This document shows positions 44,302 to 53,109 of a DNA stretch of 64,000 nucleotides, in pieces. Made by a program: the position numbers and the translations under genes. Location: assembly GCA_963790435.1 (NCBI GenBank), contig CAWBOI010000001.1, positions 1 to 64,000 of the forward strand. The letters are read 5' to 3'. Source of the stretch: Ilyomonas sp963790435. GTDB taxonomy: Bacteria; Bacteroidota; Bacteroidia; Chitinophagales; Chitinophagaceae. How positions within the stretch are numbered: the first letter of the stretch is position 1; every line of letters starts with the position of its first letter. The notes beneath the pieces are model-generated. The model was not told where the DNA came from and made no database searches. It was given only the letters and a program-made list of their open reading frames with translations.

Positions 44302-45483
44302 ATGTTGAAAGTATTATCGAACGAGCAATTGCTACGCGTTGCCGACACCATTGGTACACCAGTATATGTGTATGATGCGGAGAGAATTGAACAACAATTA
44401 GAAGAATTAAAAGAAGCTTTTGCCGATTGCAACGCAAAGTTTTTTTATGCCTGTAAAGCCTTAACCAACATTAATATTTTAAAGCTCATCAATCAATTTG
44501 GTTCGAATATAGATTGTGTAAGCATTAATGAAGTAAAGCTTGCGCTACACGCAGGTTTCGAGCCGAAGCGTATTTTATTTACACCCAATTGTGTAGATTT
44601 TTCAGAGATTGAGGAAGGCAAAAATTTTGGCGTTAATCTAAACATAGATAATATCTCCATTCTCGAACAATTTGGTAATAAATACGGTAACAGTTATCCT
44701 GTTTGTATTCGCCTGAATCCGCATATTATGGCAGGCGGCAATTATAAGATTTCAACGGGACATATTGATAGTAAATTCGGCATTTCCATTCACCAGATGC
44801 GGCACATTGAGCGCATTGTAAAATCTACAAAACTTCATGTAAACGGCTTGCACATGCACACCGGCAGTGAGATAAAAGATATTAATGTTTTTTTGCAGGG
44901 TTTGGAAGTGATGTTTGATATGGCTACTCATTTTCCACAGCTCGAATTCATTGACTTGGGAAGTGGTTTTAAAGTAGCTTATCAGGCATCGGATGTGTCA
45001 ACCGATGTTCGCGAATTGGGAAGCAAAGTAGCACAGGCTTTTCGTGATTATGAAAAAGAAACCGGACGACAATTGGAAGTGTGGTTTGAGCCTGGCAAAT
45101 ATTTAGTGAGCGAAGCCGGTTATTTTGTGGTAAAAGCAAACGTGGTAAAGCAAACGACAGCTACTGTTTTTGTAGGCGTCAATTCAGGATTTAATCATTT
45201 GATACGACCTATGTTTTATGATGCTTTTCATCGCATCGAAAACATCAGCAATCCAGCCGGACCGGAACGGATTTACACAGTGGTTGGTAACATTTGCGAG
45301 ACCGATACTTTTGCATGGGACAGAAAAATTAATGAAGTACGCGAAGGCGATATTCTTGTATTTTATAATGCCGGCGCGTATGGTTTTGAAATGAGCAGCA
45401 ACTTTAATTCGCGCTTAAAACCTGCAGAAGTATTGGTAATTAATGATGAAATTAAACTGATAAGAAAGCGCAGATGTTTTTGA
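44302..45483 (+). CDS. lysA: Diaminopimelate decarboxylase, C-terminal frame probably shifted
   Basis: This PLP-dependent enzyme makes lysine from meso-diaminopimelate. The 393 residues include YACKALTN with the PLP Lys52, HMHTGSEI, FIDLGSGFKV, WFEPGKYLVSEAG and CETDTFAWDR with the active-site Cys. The frame as read ends at RKRRCF. Removing one base near 45474 restores DVFEDLLKK, the normal C-terminal sequence, and opens the frame to 45643. The end therefore looks shifted, either by a sequencing indel or after nearby repeat insertion, because the restored tail runs into a REP-like inverted repeat. The catalytic core is intact. Confidence 0.93.
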   Translation: MLKVLSNEQLLRVADTIGTPVYVYDAERIEQQLEELKEAFADCNAKFFYACKALTNINILKLINQFGSNIDCVSINEVKLALHAGFEPKRILFTPNCVDFSEIEEGKNFGVNLNIDNISILEQFGNKYGNSYPVCIRLNPHIMAGGNYKISTGHIDSKFGISIHQMRHIERIVKSTKLHVNGLHMHTGSEIKDINVFLQGLEVMFDMATHFPQLEFIDLGSGFKVAYQASDVSTDVRELGSKVAQAFRDYEKETGRQLEVWFEPGKYLVSEAGYFVVKANVVKQTTATVFVGVNSGFNHLIRPMFYDAFHRIENISNPAGPERIYTVVGNICETDTFAWDRKINEVREGDILVFYNAGAYGFEMSSNFNSRLKPAEVLVINDEIKLIRKRRCF

Positions 45484-45550
45484 AGATCTGTTGAAGAAAT
45501 CAGGTAGAGATAATGTAAAGAATTTAGGTAAAACCAAAAAGAAAGCCAAT

Positions 45551-45777
45551 CGTTATTCGTCATTCCGCAAATGTCCTCGACATGATGATAGAAATTATAA
45601 TCAAATTAGCGAGGGCTCTGTGCGGAATCTGATGATTGATTAATAATGATGTTTTTCAATAAAAATAAAAGTTTGCTACATAGCAACTTGTTCAAGTTAC
45701 AAAGAGCAGATTCCGCACAAAGCCCTCGCGAAAACGTAAAGGTGCAAGTTCGTGTTAAAGGCAATTGCGGAATAACG
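45551..45777. repeat. Nested inverted-repeat (REP-like) element after lysA
   Basis: Inner arms of 23 bp (45609-45631 and 45707-45729; GCGAGGGCT/AGCCCTCGC ends) match with one mismatch. Outer arms CGTTATT...CCGCAA (45551-45570, with a 7-bp insert) and TTGCGGAATAACG (45765-45777) also pair. The words resemble the widespread GTCATTGCGAGG...AATCTG type of bacterial intergenic repeats. No gene is seen in 45644-45823. Confidence 0.65.
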
Positions 45778-45823
45778 TTATGCGGTTTTCAACATTCACA
45801 AATCTTCAATCATAAACCCAAAC

Positions 45824-47320
45824 CTATCTTCTGCTATAATTCGGTGCTTCTTTAGTGATTTCAATGTCGTGCGCATGGCTCTCACGCATACCAGCATTCG
45901 TAATTTTCACGAAGTCCGCTTCCTGTAAAGCAGCCATATTTTTGGCACCGCAATACCCCATACCTGCACGCAAGCCGCCCACATATTGGGCTATCACTTC
46001 ACTTAAAAATCCTTTGTAAGCCACCCTGCCTTCAATACCTTCGGGAACCAATTTTTTGATGTCATCTTCCACATCCTGAAAATAACGGTCGCTGCTGCCT
46101 TGTTGCATTGCGCCAATACTTCCCATGCCCCTGTATTCTTTAAATTTCCTGCCTTCATAAATAATGGTTTCACCAGGACTTTCTTCCACACCGGCAAACA
46201 CACTTCCCATCATCACCACATCGGCTCCGGCAGCTAAAGCTTTTACCATATCGCCGGTATAACGGATGCCGCCATCAGCAATTAACGATACGCCTTTTTT
46301 CTTCAGTTCAGATGACGCCTGCATGATGGCTGTTAACTGCGGAACACCGGCCCCAGCCACTATTCGCGTAGTGCAAATAGAACCCGGACCAATGCCTACT
46401 TTTACAGCATCGGCACCAGCTTCTGCCAAAGCTTTCGCGCCGCTTGCGGTACCCACATTTCCTGCAATCACCTGTAGGTTGGTAAACGATTTCTTCAAGA
46501 GTTTCAAAGCTTCAATCACGCCGCGGCTATGACCATGCGCACTATCCAAAGCCACCACATCAACGCCTACCTGTTGCAAAGCATCAGCCCGGTCGAGCAA
46601 ATCTTTTGTAATACCCAACGCTGCGCCTACCAACAATCTTCCAAAATTATCTTTTACTGCATTTGGAAAGTTCCGAAGCTGTAAAATGTCTCTGTAAGTA
46701 ATCAGACCAATGAGTCGGCCGTTATTAGCAACTACAGGCAGCTTTTCAATCTTGTATTCCTGAAGTATTGATTCAGCCTGCTTCATATTTGTTCCTTCAG
46801 GTGCTGTAACCAGGTTTTCTTTCGTCATTACTTCGCTCACCAACCGTTGCTTGTCTTTCTCAAAACGTAAATCTCTGTTAGTAAGAATACCTACCAGAAT
46901 ATTGTTATCATCAACAATAGGAATGCCTCCTATTTTGTTTTCTTTCATCAAACGCAGGGCATCGCCAATGGTATTGTCAATATGCAAAGTAATCGGGTCT
47001 ATAATTAAACCACTTTCACTGCGTTTTACTTTTCTAACCTGCTCAGCCTGTTTTTCAATGCTCATGTTTTTATGCAATATTCCCAGCCCTCCTTCACGCG
47101 CCAATGCAATAGCAAGTGCTGCTTCGGTAACAGTATCCATTGCAGCTGAAAGCATAGGAACATTTAAAACAATGGTTTTGGTAAGATGGGATTGAATGTT
47201 TACTTCACGAGGGAGCACTTCGCTGTAAGCAGGCATCAGCAGAACATCATCGTACGTTAGGCCTTCAATAAAAATGCGATTGTCGGAAGTGAAAGAAGAG
47301 AGAGTATTGTTTGTTGCCAT
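45824..47320 (-). CDS. guaB: Inosine-5'-monophosphate dehydrogenase
   Basis: This NAD-dependent enzyme takes IMP to XMP, the first committed step to GMP. The reading from ATG 47320 gives 498 residues. Motifs: LTYDDVLLMPAYSEVLPREV, two CBS domains (about residues 95-210), GNVGTASGAKALAEAGADAVKVGIGPGSICTTR with the catalytic Cys, and the flap GMGSIGAMQQGSSDRYFQ. An in-frame ATG at 47353 would overlap the promoter-like element, so 47320 is preferred. Confidence 0.96.
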   Translation of the reverse strand: MATNNTLSSFTSDNRIFIEGLTYDDVLLMPAYSEVLPREVNIQSHLTKTIVLNVPMLSAAMDTVTEAALAIALAREGGLGILHKNMSIEKQAEQVRKVKRSESGLIIDPITLHIDNTIGDALRLMKENKIGGIPIVDDNNILVGILTNRDLRFEKDKQRLVSEVMTKENLVTAPEGTNMKQAESILQEYKIEKLPVVANNGRLIGLITYRDILQLRNFPNAVKDNFGRLLVGAALGITKDLLDRADALQQVGVDVVALDSAHGHSRGVIEALKLLKKSFTNLQVIAGNVGTASGAKALAEAGADAVKVGIGPGSICTTRIVAGAGVPQLTAIMQASSELKKKGVSLIADGGIRYTGDMVKALAAGADVVMMGSVFAGVEESPGETIIYEGRKFKEYRGMGSIGAMQQGSSDRYFQDVEDDIKKLVPEGIEGRVAYKGFLSEVIAQYVGGLRAGMGYCGAKNMAALQEADFVKITNAGMRESHAHDIEITKEAPNYSRR

Positions 47321-47323
47321 GTG

Positions 47324-47331
47324 CAAAGATA
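47324..47331 (-). promoter_or_regulatory. Candidate -7 element TATCTTTG abutting guaB
   Basis: A perfect TAnnTTTG on the minus strand ends three bases before the guaB ATG (47320), predicting a leaderless or near-leaderless mRNA. Confidence 0.45.
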
Positions 47332-47538
47332 AAGGAAGCAACGAATACGACACAATGGGGCAATTTGGTTTTGGGGAGATTTTGTGGAATAATGTGATTG
47401 TCTGAACCAGGATTTTATGCGATTGATCTGATGAACCTGATTGTAAGCGGTGTGAATGAGAAAACGTAAAAATGAATTGATTTAATTATATAAATTGGTC
47501 TGCCAAATTCATAAAACTTATTCATCCCAAACATTCCA

Positions 47539-48222
47539 TCATCCCAGTTCAGATTTTCTTGCGCCAAAAAGTAAACTACCAACACGAACCATATTGCTTC
47601 CTTCTGCAATCGCAAGGTTATAATCGCTGCTCATGCCCATTGATAAAGTTGTGAGTTGACAGTTGTGAGTTGATAGTGAAGAATATGGGTCAAACAATCT
47701 TTTCAAATGCTGAAATTCGTTTCTTACTTTTTGTTCTTCGGTTGTGTTGGAAGCCATGCCCATCAAGCCTTTTACACTGATATTTGTAAAGTTGTTTTTA
47801 TCAGTTTTTATCTTGTACATCAGAAGTTGCAGTTCTTCTTCATTCAACCCAAATTTCGTTTCTTCTTCCGCAATATGAACTTGTAATAAGCAATCAATTG
47901 TACGATTGTGTTTGATGGCTTGCTTATTCACTTCGCGAAGCAATTTTTCGTTATCAATGCTTTGAATGAGGTGAATGAAAGGTGCGATGTATTTTACTTT
48001 ATTGCTTTGCAAATGACCGATAAAATGCCAGCGAATATCATGTGAAAGCTGAGTTTGTTTTTGTACCAATTCCTGCACATAGTTTTCACCAAAATCGCGC
48101 TGACCTAAATTGTACAACGCTTGTATGTCTTCAACAGGTTTGGTTTTGCTAACAGCAATTAATGTTGCTCTTTTTTTAGATAATTCTTCACTGAGCTGCT
48201 GATAGGCTTCTTCGTTTACCAA
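47539..48222 (-). CDS. YggS family pyridoxal phosphate-homeostasis protein
   Basis: This PLP-binding, TIM-barrel-like protein balances vitamin B6 pools. The PLP Lys lies in LIAVSKTKPVEDI. GQRDFGENYVQEL, WHFIGHLQSNKVKYI, HIAEEETKFGL, SVKGLMGMAS and LSMGMSSDYNLAI, plus VRVGSLLFGARK, are all in place. The segment SSLSTHNCQLTT before LSMGM is encoded by a 7-bp-period repeat (47647-47681) that sits in a variable loop. The start is likely TTG at 48222. A TTG at 48240 overlaps the -7 element. Confidence 0.92.
   Translation of the reverse strand: MVNEEAYQQLSEELSKKRATLIAVSKTKPVEDIQALYNLGQRDFGENYVQELVQKQTQLSHDIRWHFIGHLQSNKVKYIAPFIHLIQSIDNEKLLREVNKQAIKHNRTIDCLLQVHIAEEETKFGLNEEELQLLMYKIKTDKNNFTNISVKGLMGMASNTTEEQKVRNEFQHLKRLFDPYSSLSTHNCQLTTLSMGMSSDYNLAIAEGSNMVRVGSLLFGARKSELG
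47647..47681 (-). repeat. Heptamer-period repeat inside the yggS-like gene
   Basis: Two 14-bp units (AGTTGTGAGTTGAC and AGTTGTGAGTTGAT, each two heptamers) and a partial third unit lie within the coding sequence. They encode the STHNCQLTT loop. Confidence 0.75.
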
Positions 48223-48237
48223 TGTTTTGTTTTTGGG

Positions 48238-48245
48238 CAAAAATA
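48238..48245 (-). promoter_or_regulatory. Candidate -7 element TATTTTTG for the yggS-like gene
   Basis: A minus-strand TAnnTTTG lies 16 bases before TTG 48222 and supports that start. It lies directly beside a dispersed decamer copy (48226-48235). Confidence 0.4.
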
Positions 48246-48258
48246 AAAAGGTTTGTTT

Positions 48259-49402
48259 TTAGTTTGATGGCATGCGTTTCTTCAACATCAGGTATTCCAG
48301 TAACAACGCATCGTTATAAGCAGGGCAATAATGATAAAACAACAACCAGCTTTTTGCATAAAAAATGCGTTTGTAAAATGGTGAAAAATAAGAAGGAATG
48401 TTGCCAATAAAAAATGGAAATGAACTCCTTTCAATCTGATGAATAGCTTCGCTGTTGTCGGGCAAAGAAAGCAGAGGAGCAGCATATCCTAATTTCATCA
48501 AAGAAGACGAAAGAATCACTTTTTGAAGCAAATCTTTTGTGTTTGCCAGTTGCACAACAATGGTTGTTATAAGTTTTGTTTTCAACGCTTCTAACTGTGG
48601 AATGTTTAGAATAACTCATCAATCTTGCAACATGATAAATAATTAAAGAAGTATTGCCATAATACGGTGAAACAAACAATGGTTTATTAATGTAATCATT
48701 ACTGACAATGGATTGAACAATCGCATTCAAACTTGCGCTATCAGCGGCTGTCCATTGCAAATGATATTGCTGAACAAAGTATAAAATATTACTCAGTACG
48801 CATACATCAAACACCGGCGGAAAATGTTTTCCATACCAGACGGAATAGGCTTTAAAAGAGCGGTATTTTTTATCAATAGTTTTGGTTTTGCCCTTTTTAT
48901 TTACATACTCCTGCATGATAGCATGAGCTTCTGCAGCCCTTGTGCTGTCTGCATCCTGAGCCACCAGGCTTAGCACCGTATCGTCCATATCATCGGGCAA
49001 TGAAGTGTTTTTTTTCAACAATCGAATCCACTTTGTATAAGGAAAAATAAAGGGTGTATCAGTGCGCCAAAAGTTATAGGAAGATCTTCCATTTTTGTTT
49101 TGAAAATGAGGGTATGAACGGTTGATTTTTGTTTGGATGGAGTCAATCAACAAGCTGTCTGATGCTGGTAAAGAAATGTATTTGGATAGCGTAAAGCTGA
49201 TTAACGAAGCATAAAAAATGTTGTCGTCCTGTTGTATTGTGGCAAATTTTTTTTTGCTAGCTATATAAGTTGGAAAGTTATGGTTGGTTTGTTTTTGTAA
49301 GAATTCGATGCGTTGCAAGAGTTGATGAACGAGTGAGCTATCCTGCGCAAATGACGGCAGGCAAAAAAGGAGCAAAATGGAAAGAAGCAAATTGCAACGC
49401 AT
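48259..49402 (-). pseudogene. Secreted protein of unknown function, one-base frameshift
   Basis: The product starts with a signal peptide (MRCNLLLSILLLFCLPSFAQ from ATG 49402). About 350 residues follow with Trp/Tyr-rich segments (SYNFWRTDTPFIFPYTKWI, KAYSVWYGKHFPPVFDVCVLSN). The frame breaks near 48603: IIYHVARLMSYSKH must continue in the next frame as PQLEALKTKLITTIVVQLANTKDLLQ down to 48259. The restored length is near 380 residues. Family not recognised. It lies downstream of the relA/spoT gene with about 50 bases between them. Confidence 0.65.
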
Positions 49403-49451
49403 GAGTTTGGAAAGCACAAAATATGCCTTTCCAATAACAACACAATCTTCG

Positions 49452-51731
49452 TTACGACGCATTCATTTTCGTATCGGCTTCTTCAGCATCAAACCTGTCC
49501 ACTTCCTGTATTCCGTTCAGCTTCTTTAAACGGTCAACCAGTTCGTCCAATTCTTCTTTGTCGTGCACGAACACTTTTACCGTTCCTTCAAACAAACCTT
49601 CGCCCGATTCAATGGTAAGTGCAGCAATGTTGATGCGCATATCGCCACTTATAATATTGGTAATTTTATTAATCACGCCAACATCATCCATCCCAACAAT
49701 TTTTAATCCGGTTAAGAAAGAAATTTCTTTGTTTTTAGCCCATTTTGTTTTCACGATGCGGTGCCCGTAGTTTGCCATCATTTGCGTTGCGTTGGGGCAG
49801 TTGGTACGATGAATAATTAAACCCTTTCCGGTGCTAACAAAACCAAATACATCATCGCCGGGAATGGGATTGCAGCATCGCGCCAGCGTGTACATAATGC
49901 GGTCGCTGCTTTCACCAAAAATAATCAGTTCCGAATCTTTTTTATTGTGATGCGGCCTTGTATCAATTTCCGTTTTTGGTTCAACAGGTGGCTTTTGCGG
50001 CTTTGGCGCTTCCAGCCTGTCGCCCAGCACATGGAAGTCTTTCAGCTCTTTTAAATCAATTTGCTTTATCGCAATAGCATAAAACAAATCGAGCCCAGAA
50101 TTGAACTTATAGAACGCCACCAATTCATCAATGTTACCTTGGGTAAACGCAGCGCCCATGCCTTCCAGCTTGCGTTGCGCAAAGGCTTTTCCGTCTTCTG
50201 CAATGGTTCGTTTTTCTTCTTTTAAAGCATCTTTAATCTTGCTTTTTGCTTTGGCGGTTACCACAAAGTTCAGCCAGTCCTCGGTAGGTTTTTGCTTGTT
50301 GCTGGTGATGATTTCGATCTGGTCGCCGCTATGTAATTTATGGTTGATGGAAACCAGTTTGTGATTCACTTTCGCACCAATACATTTTGAACCCACCGCC
50401 GAGTGGATAGAGAACGCAAAGTCAAGCGCAGTGCAGCCTACAGGCAACATCTTCACATCACCTTTAGGTGTATAAACATAAATTTCTTCGGCTAAAAAAC
50501 TCACTTTAAAATCCTGCAAAAAATCAACACTGTCAGTATCCTGCGTGCTGATCATTTCGCGGATTTGCCCAAACCATTTATCGAAGCGGTCTTCATCGTT
50601 GCTGCCTTCTTTGTATTTGTAATGCGCCGCCAGGCCTTTCTCTGCAATTTCGTTCATGCGCTGGGTGCGTATCTGCACTTCCACCCATTTTCCCTGCGGT
50701 CCCATCACCGTAGTATGCAAAGCTTCGTAACCGTTGCTTTTGGGATTGCTCAACCAATCGCGCAAGCGTTCCGGCGATGGCGTATATTCGTCTGTAATCA
50801 TCGAATACACTTTCCAGCAATCTTCCTTTTCTCTTTCAGGAGGCGAATTGAGGATGACGCGGATGGCAAACAAATCGTACACTTCTTCAAAATCAACACC
50901 TTTCTTTTTGATTTTGTTCCAAATAGAATGAATGCTTTTTGGCCGGCCATAAATTTCAAAATCGAAACCTCCTGCTACTAATTTGTCTTTGATGGGTCGG
51001 ATAAATTCGTTGATGTATCGCGTGCGTTCACGCTTCGTTTCGGAAAGCTTGGTAGCAATGGATTTATATTCCTGCGGTTCCAGGTACTTCATTGACAAGT
51101 CTTCCAGTTCTGTTTTTATTTTGTACAAGCCCATGCGGTGTGCAAGCGGTGCATACACATATACCGTTTCAGAAGAGATTTTTAACTGCTTTTCGCGCTT
51201 CATATAATCGAGCGTGCGCATGTTGTGAAGCCGGTCGGCAAGTTTTATTAAAATCACACGCGGGTCGTCGGTAAGGGTAAGCAGTATCTTTTTAAAATTC
51301 TCCGCCTGCTGGCTGCTGCTGGCATCCATCACGGTTGATATTTTGGTGAGTCCGTTTACAATACGAGCTATCTCATAACCAAATTCATGTTCTACATCTT
51401 CTAACGTAACGTCGGTATCTTCTACGGTATCGTGCAATAACGAGCAAATCGTGCTGCGAACGCCCAAGCCAATTTCTTCCACACAAATCATTGCAACAGC
51501 CAAAGGATGCAAAATATAAGGCTCACCGCTTTTGCGGCGCATGGTTTTATGTGCATCGGCAGCCATTTCAAAAGCGCGGCGTACCAACTCCTTATCGCCG
51601 CGTTTGAGTTTGTGGCGAAGACTGCGCAACAAGGCGCGGTAATAGCGCAGAATTTCTTTTTTCTCCTGCTCTTCAGATAGATTATATTTAAGCAAAACCA
51701 AATCGGTTGCTACTACTTGCTCGGTGCTCAT
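49452..51731 (-). CDS. Bifunctional (p)ppGpp synthetase/hydrolase (RelA/SpoT)
   Basis: This 759-residue stringent-response enzyme has the HD hydrolase domain (HPLAVAMICVEEIGLG, LLHDTVEDTD with the His-Asp pair, LADRLHNMRTL). The synthetase domain follows (YGRPKSIHSIWNKIKKKGV, YDLFAIRVIL, SNGYEALHTTVMGP). A TGS domain (VYTPKGDVKMLPVGCTALDFAFSIH) and a C-terminal ACT domain (FLTGLKIVGMDDVGVINKITNI) complete it. All sites needed for hydrolysis appear intact, so it should both make and degrade (p)ppGpp. It is followed by the secreted protein gene. Confidence 0.96.
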   Translation of the reverse strand: MSTEQVVATDLVLLKYNLSEEQEKKEILRYYRALLRSLRHKLKRGDKELVRRAFEMAADAHKTMRRKSGEPYILHPLAVAMICVEEIGLGVRSTICSLLHDTVEDTDVTLEDVEHEFGYEIARIVNGLTKISTVMDASSSQQAENFKKILLTLTDDPRVILIKLADRLHNMRTLDYMKREKQLKISSETVYVYAPLAHRMGLYKIKTELEDLSMKYLEPQEYKSIATKLSETKRERTRYINEFIRPIKDKLVAGGFDFEIYGRPKSIHSIWNKIKKKGVDFEEVYDLFAIRVILNSPPEREKEDCWKVYSMITDEYTPSPERLRDWLSNPKSNGYEALHTTVMGPQGKWVEVQIRTQRMNEIAEKGLAAHYKYKEGSNDEDRFDKWFGQIREMISTQDTDSVDFLQDFKVSFLAEEIYVYTPKGDVKMLPVGCTALDFAFSIHSAVGSKCIGAKVNHKLVSINHKLHSGDQIEIITSNKQKPTEDWLNFVVTAKAKSKIKDALKEEKRTIAEDGKAFAQRKLEGMGAAFTQGNIDELVAFYKFNSGLDLFYAIAIKQIDLKELKDFHVLGDRLEAPKPQKPPVEPKTEIDTRPHHNKKDSELIIFGESSDRIMYTLARCCNPIPGDDVFGFVSTGKGLIIHRTNCPNATQMMANYGHRIVKTKWAKNKEISFLTGLKIVGMDDVGVINKITNIISGDMRINIAALTIESGEGLFEGTVKVFVHDKEELDELVDRLKKLNGIQEVDRFDAEEADTKMNAS

Positions 51732-51910
51732 TGGATAACGAATTTACAAAAAAATTCTGTTTTTAGTAGGGACTTAACAATTGTTTACTACGCTGCTTTT
51801 ACAATGATTAAACAATACAAATAACAATTGTATTCATGGAAAGCTTTTGAAACGCTGAATATTTCAATGCGAATCGTTTTTCTGAAAGAGAAGCGGCTTA
51901 AATTTTTACT

Positions 51911-52063
51911 ATCGTGATGGAGAGGAAGCAAGCCATCTGTGGAATGAATGGTGAGTGGTGAATAGTGAGTGGTGAGTTATGAGTGAATAAAGCTAACTGG
52001 TTCACTACTAACAAACATCATCTGCTACAAAGCACAGATGGCTTCGTTCCTCACCATGACGAT
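51911..52063. repeat. REP-like inverted repeat
   Basis: The 31-bp left arm (51911-51941, ATCGTGATGG...CCATCTGTG) matches the reverse complement of 52033-52063 (CACAGATGG...CATGACGAT) at all but about four positions. The arm resembles the 'TCATTGCGAGGAACGAAGCAATCTG' family of intergenic repeats. Confidence 0.7.
51946..51987 (+). repeat. Six tandem heptamers (GARTRGT-like)
   Basis: GAATGGT, GAGTGGT, GAATAGT, GAGTGGT, GAGTTAT and GAGTGAA follow each other with an exact 7-bp period inside the larger inverted repeat. Confidence 0.75.
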
Positions 52064-52372
52064 GCACTTTGGAATGGTCCAATAAAGTTTCAACTGTTCA
52101 AAGGCTGCGGCTTGCCTGCCGGTAGGCAGGGATGGAAGTGAAAAGCCCAGGAAGGTAATGTGCGTTGGCTTTGTGCCGGATCCGTACGCGTCGGGACAGG
52201 CATTGCAACGAACAGCGCGAACTAAAGCTCAAGTGAAAAACAACAATCGAAAACCCCAAAATATCGGCAAAAACAAACCTTCAAAAATCACGTGAAACCA
52301 AATCCTGAACATCCGTACACGAAGTCCGTGTCATCCATGTTCTATCTGCGCTTAACTGCTTTTGTTTTTGCC

Positions 52373-52963
52373 TTATTTTTTGGCGGCTTGCATCCGCTCG
52401 TTAATGGCATTGGATAAGTCTTCAAAAATGCTGTCAACGCTGCCTTCGCCTTTTATCATCACCACTTTTTTCTGCTCACGGTAATGATCGGCAACAGTCA
52501 TCGTTTTTTTATTGTATTCGATGATGCGCTCACGAATCACAAACTCATTTATATCATCAGCACGACCGCTGGTTAAGCCACGGTTCAAAAGACGTTGAAC
52601 GAGTTCTTCTTCGCCCACTTCAAGTGCGAGAACAACGCTGATTTCTGTTTTATGAAGAGCTAATAATTTATCAAGCGCATGTGCTTGTGCTTCGGTACGC
52701 GGAAAACCATCAAATAAAAAACCCGCAACTTTGGGATTGGCTTCAAGCGCAGAAGAGATCATCCCAATCACCACTTCATCGGGCACTAAAATGCCATTGT
52801 CCATAAAGCTTTTGGCTTCCATACCCAGTGGCGTTTTCGCTGCAATTTCGCTACGCAAAAGGTCGCCGGTACTTAAATGTTTCAACTCGTATTGTTGCAT
52901 TAGTTTTTGGCTTTGTGTGCCTTTACCACTGCCGGGAGGACCAAACAATATGATGTTGAACAT
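52373..52963 (-). CDS. adk: Adenylate kinase (short, LID-less form)
   Basis: This 196-residue enzyme balances ATP, ADP and AMP. P-loop: LFGPPGSGKGTQSQKL. AMP-binding: HLSTGDLLRSEIA and FLFDGFPRTEAQAHAL. The LID region is the short RGLTSGRADDINEFVIRERI, without the zinc or long LID insert, so it is the short-type enzyme usual for Bacteroidota. It has a good promoter-like element directly upstream. Confidence 0.96.
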   Translation of the reverse strand: MFNIILFGPPGSGKGTQSQKLMQQYELKHLSTGDLLRSEIAAKTPLGMEAKSFMDNGILVPDEVVIGMISSALEANPKVAGFLFDGFPRTEAQAHALDKLLALHKTEISVVLALEVGEEELVQRLLNRGLTSGRADDINEFVIRERIIEYNKKTMTVADHYREQKKVVMIKGEGSVDSIFEDLSNAINERMQAAKK

Positions 52964-52988
52964 GGTTGCTAAGTAGTTTGTGAGGCGA

Positions 52989-52996
52989 CAAATATA
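52989..52996 (-). promoter_or_regulatory. Candidate -7 element TATATTTG for adk
   Basis: On the minus strand TATATTTG lies 25 bases before the ATG. A TTG about 22 bp further upstream may be the -33 element. Confidence 0.5.
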
Positions 52997-53055
52997 AGGT
53001 GCAGTTAGAGAAGTGATGCAAGAAAATAATGGGCTGAATTCTCAACTTCTTTCAC

Positions 53056-53089
53056 AAAAAAGACCATCGGAAGTGCGATGGTCTTTTTT
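53056..53089 (-). terminator. Terminator after the PDZ protein gene
   Basis: AAAAAAGACCATCG and CGATGGTCTTTTTT form a 14-bp perfect stem with a six-base loop. It lies about 20 bp downstream of the PDZ gene stop on the minus strand. Confidence 0.85.
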
Positions 53090-53109
53090 ACGAATTGAAA
53101 AAATGGTTT

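Larger units (their letters stand above)
51732..52372. other. Repeat-rich intergenic region
   Basis: This 641-bp region has no gene. It holds the inverted repeat at 51911-52063 with the heptamer repeat inside it, a hairpin TGCCTGCCGGTAGGCA (52113-52128), a block with ACACGAAGTCCGTGTCATCC (52319-52338), and two copies of the dispersed decamer (52268-52277, 52361-52370). Confidence 0.7.

Noticed and set aside
45646..45855. A 69-codon plus-strand frame after lysA
   Set aside because: It lies inside the inverted-repeat element and overlaps the guaB end.
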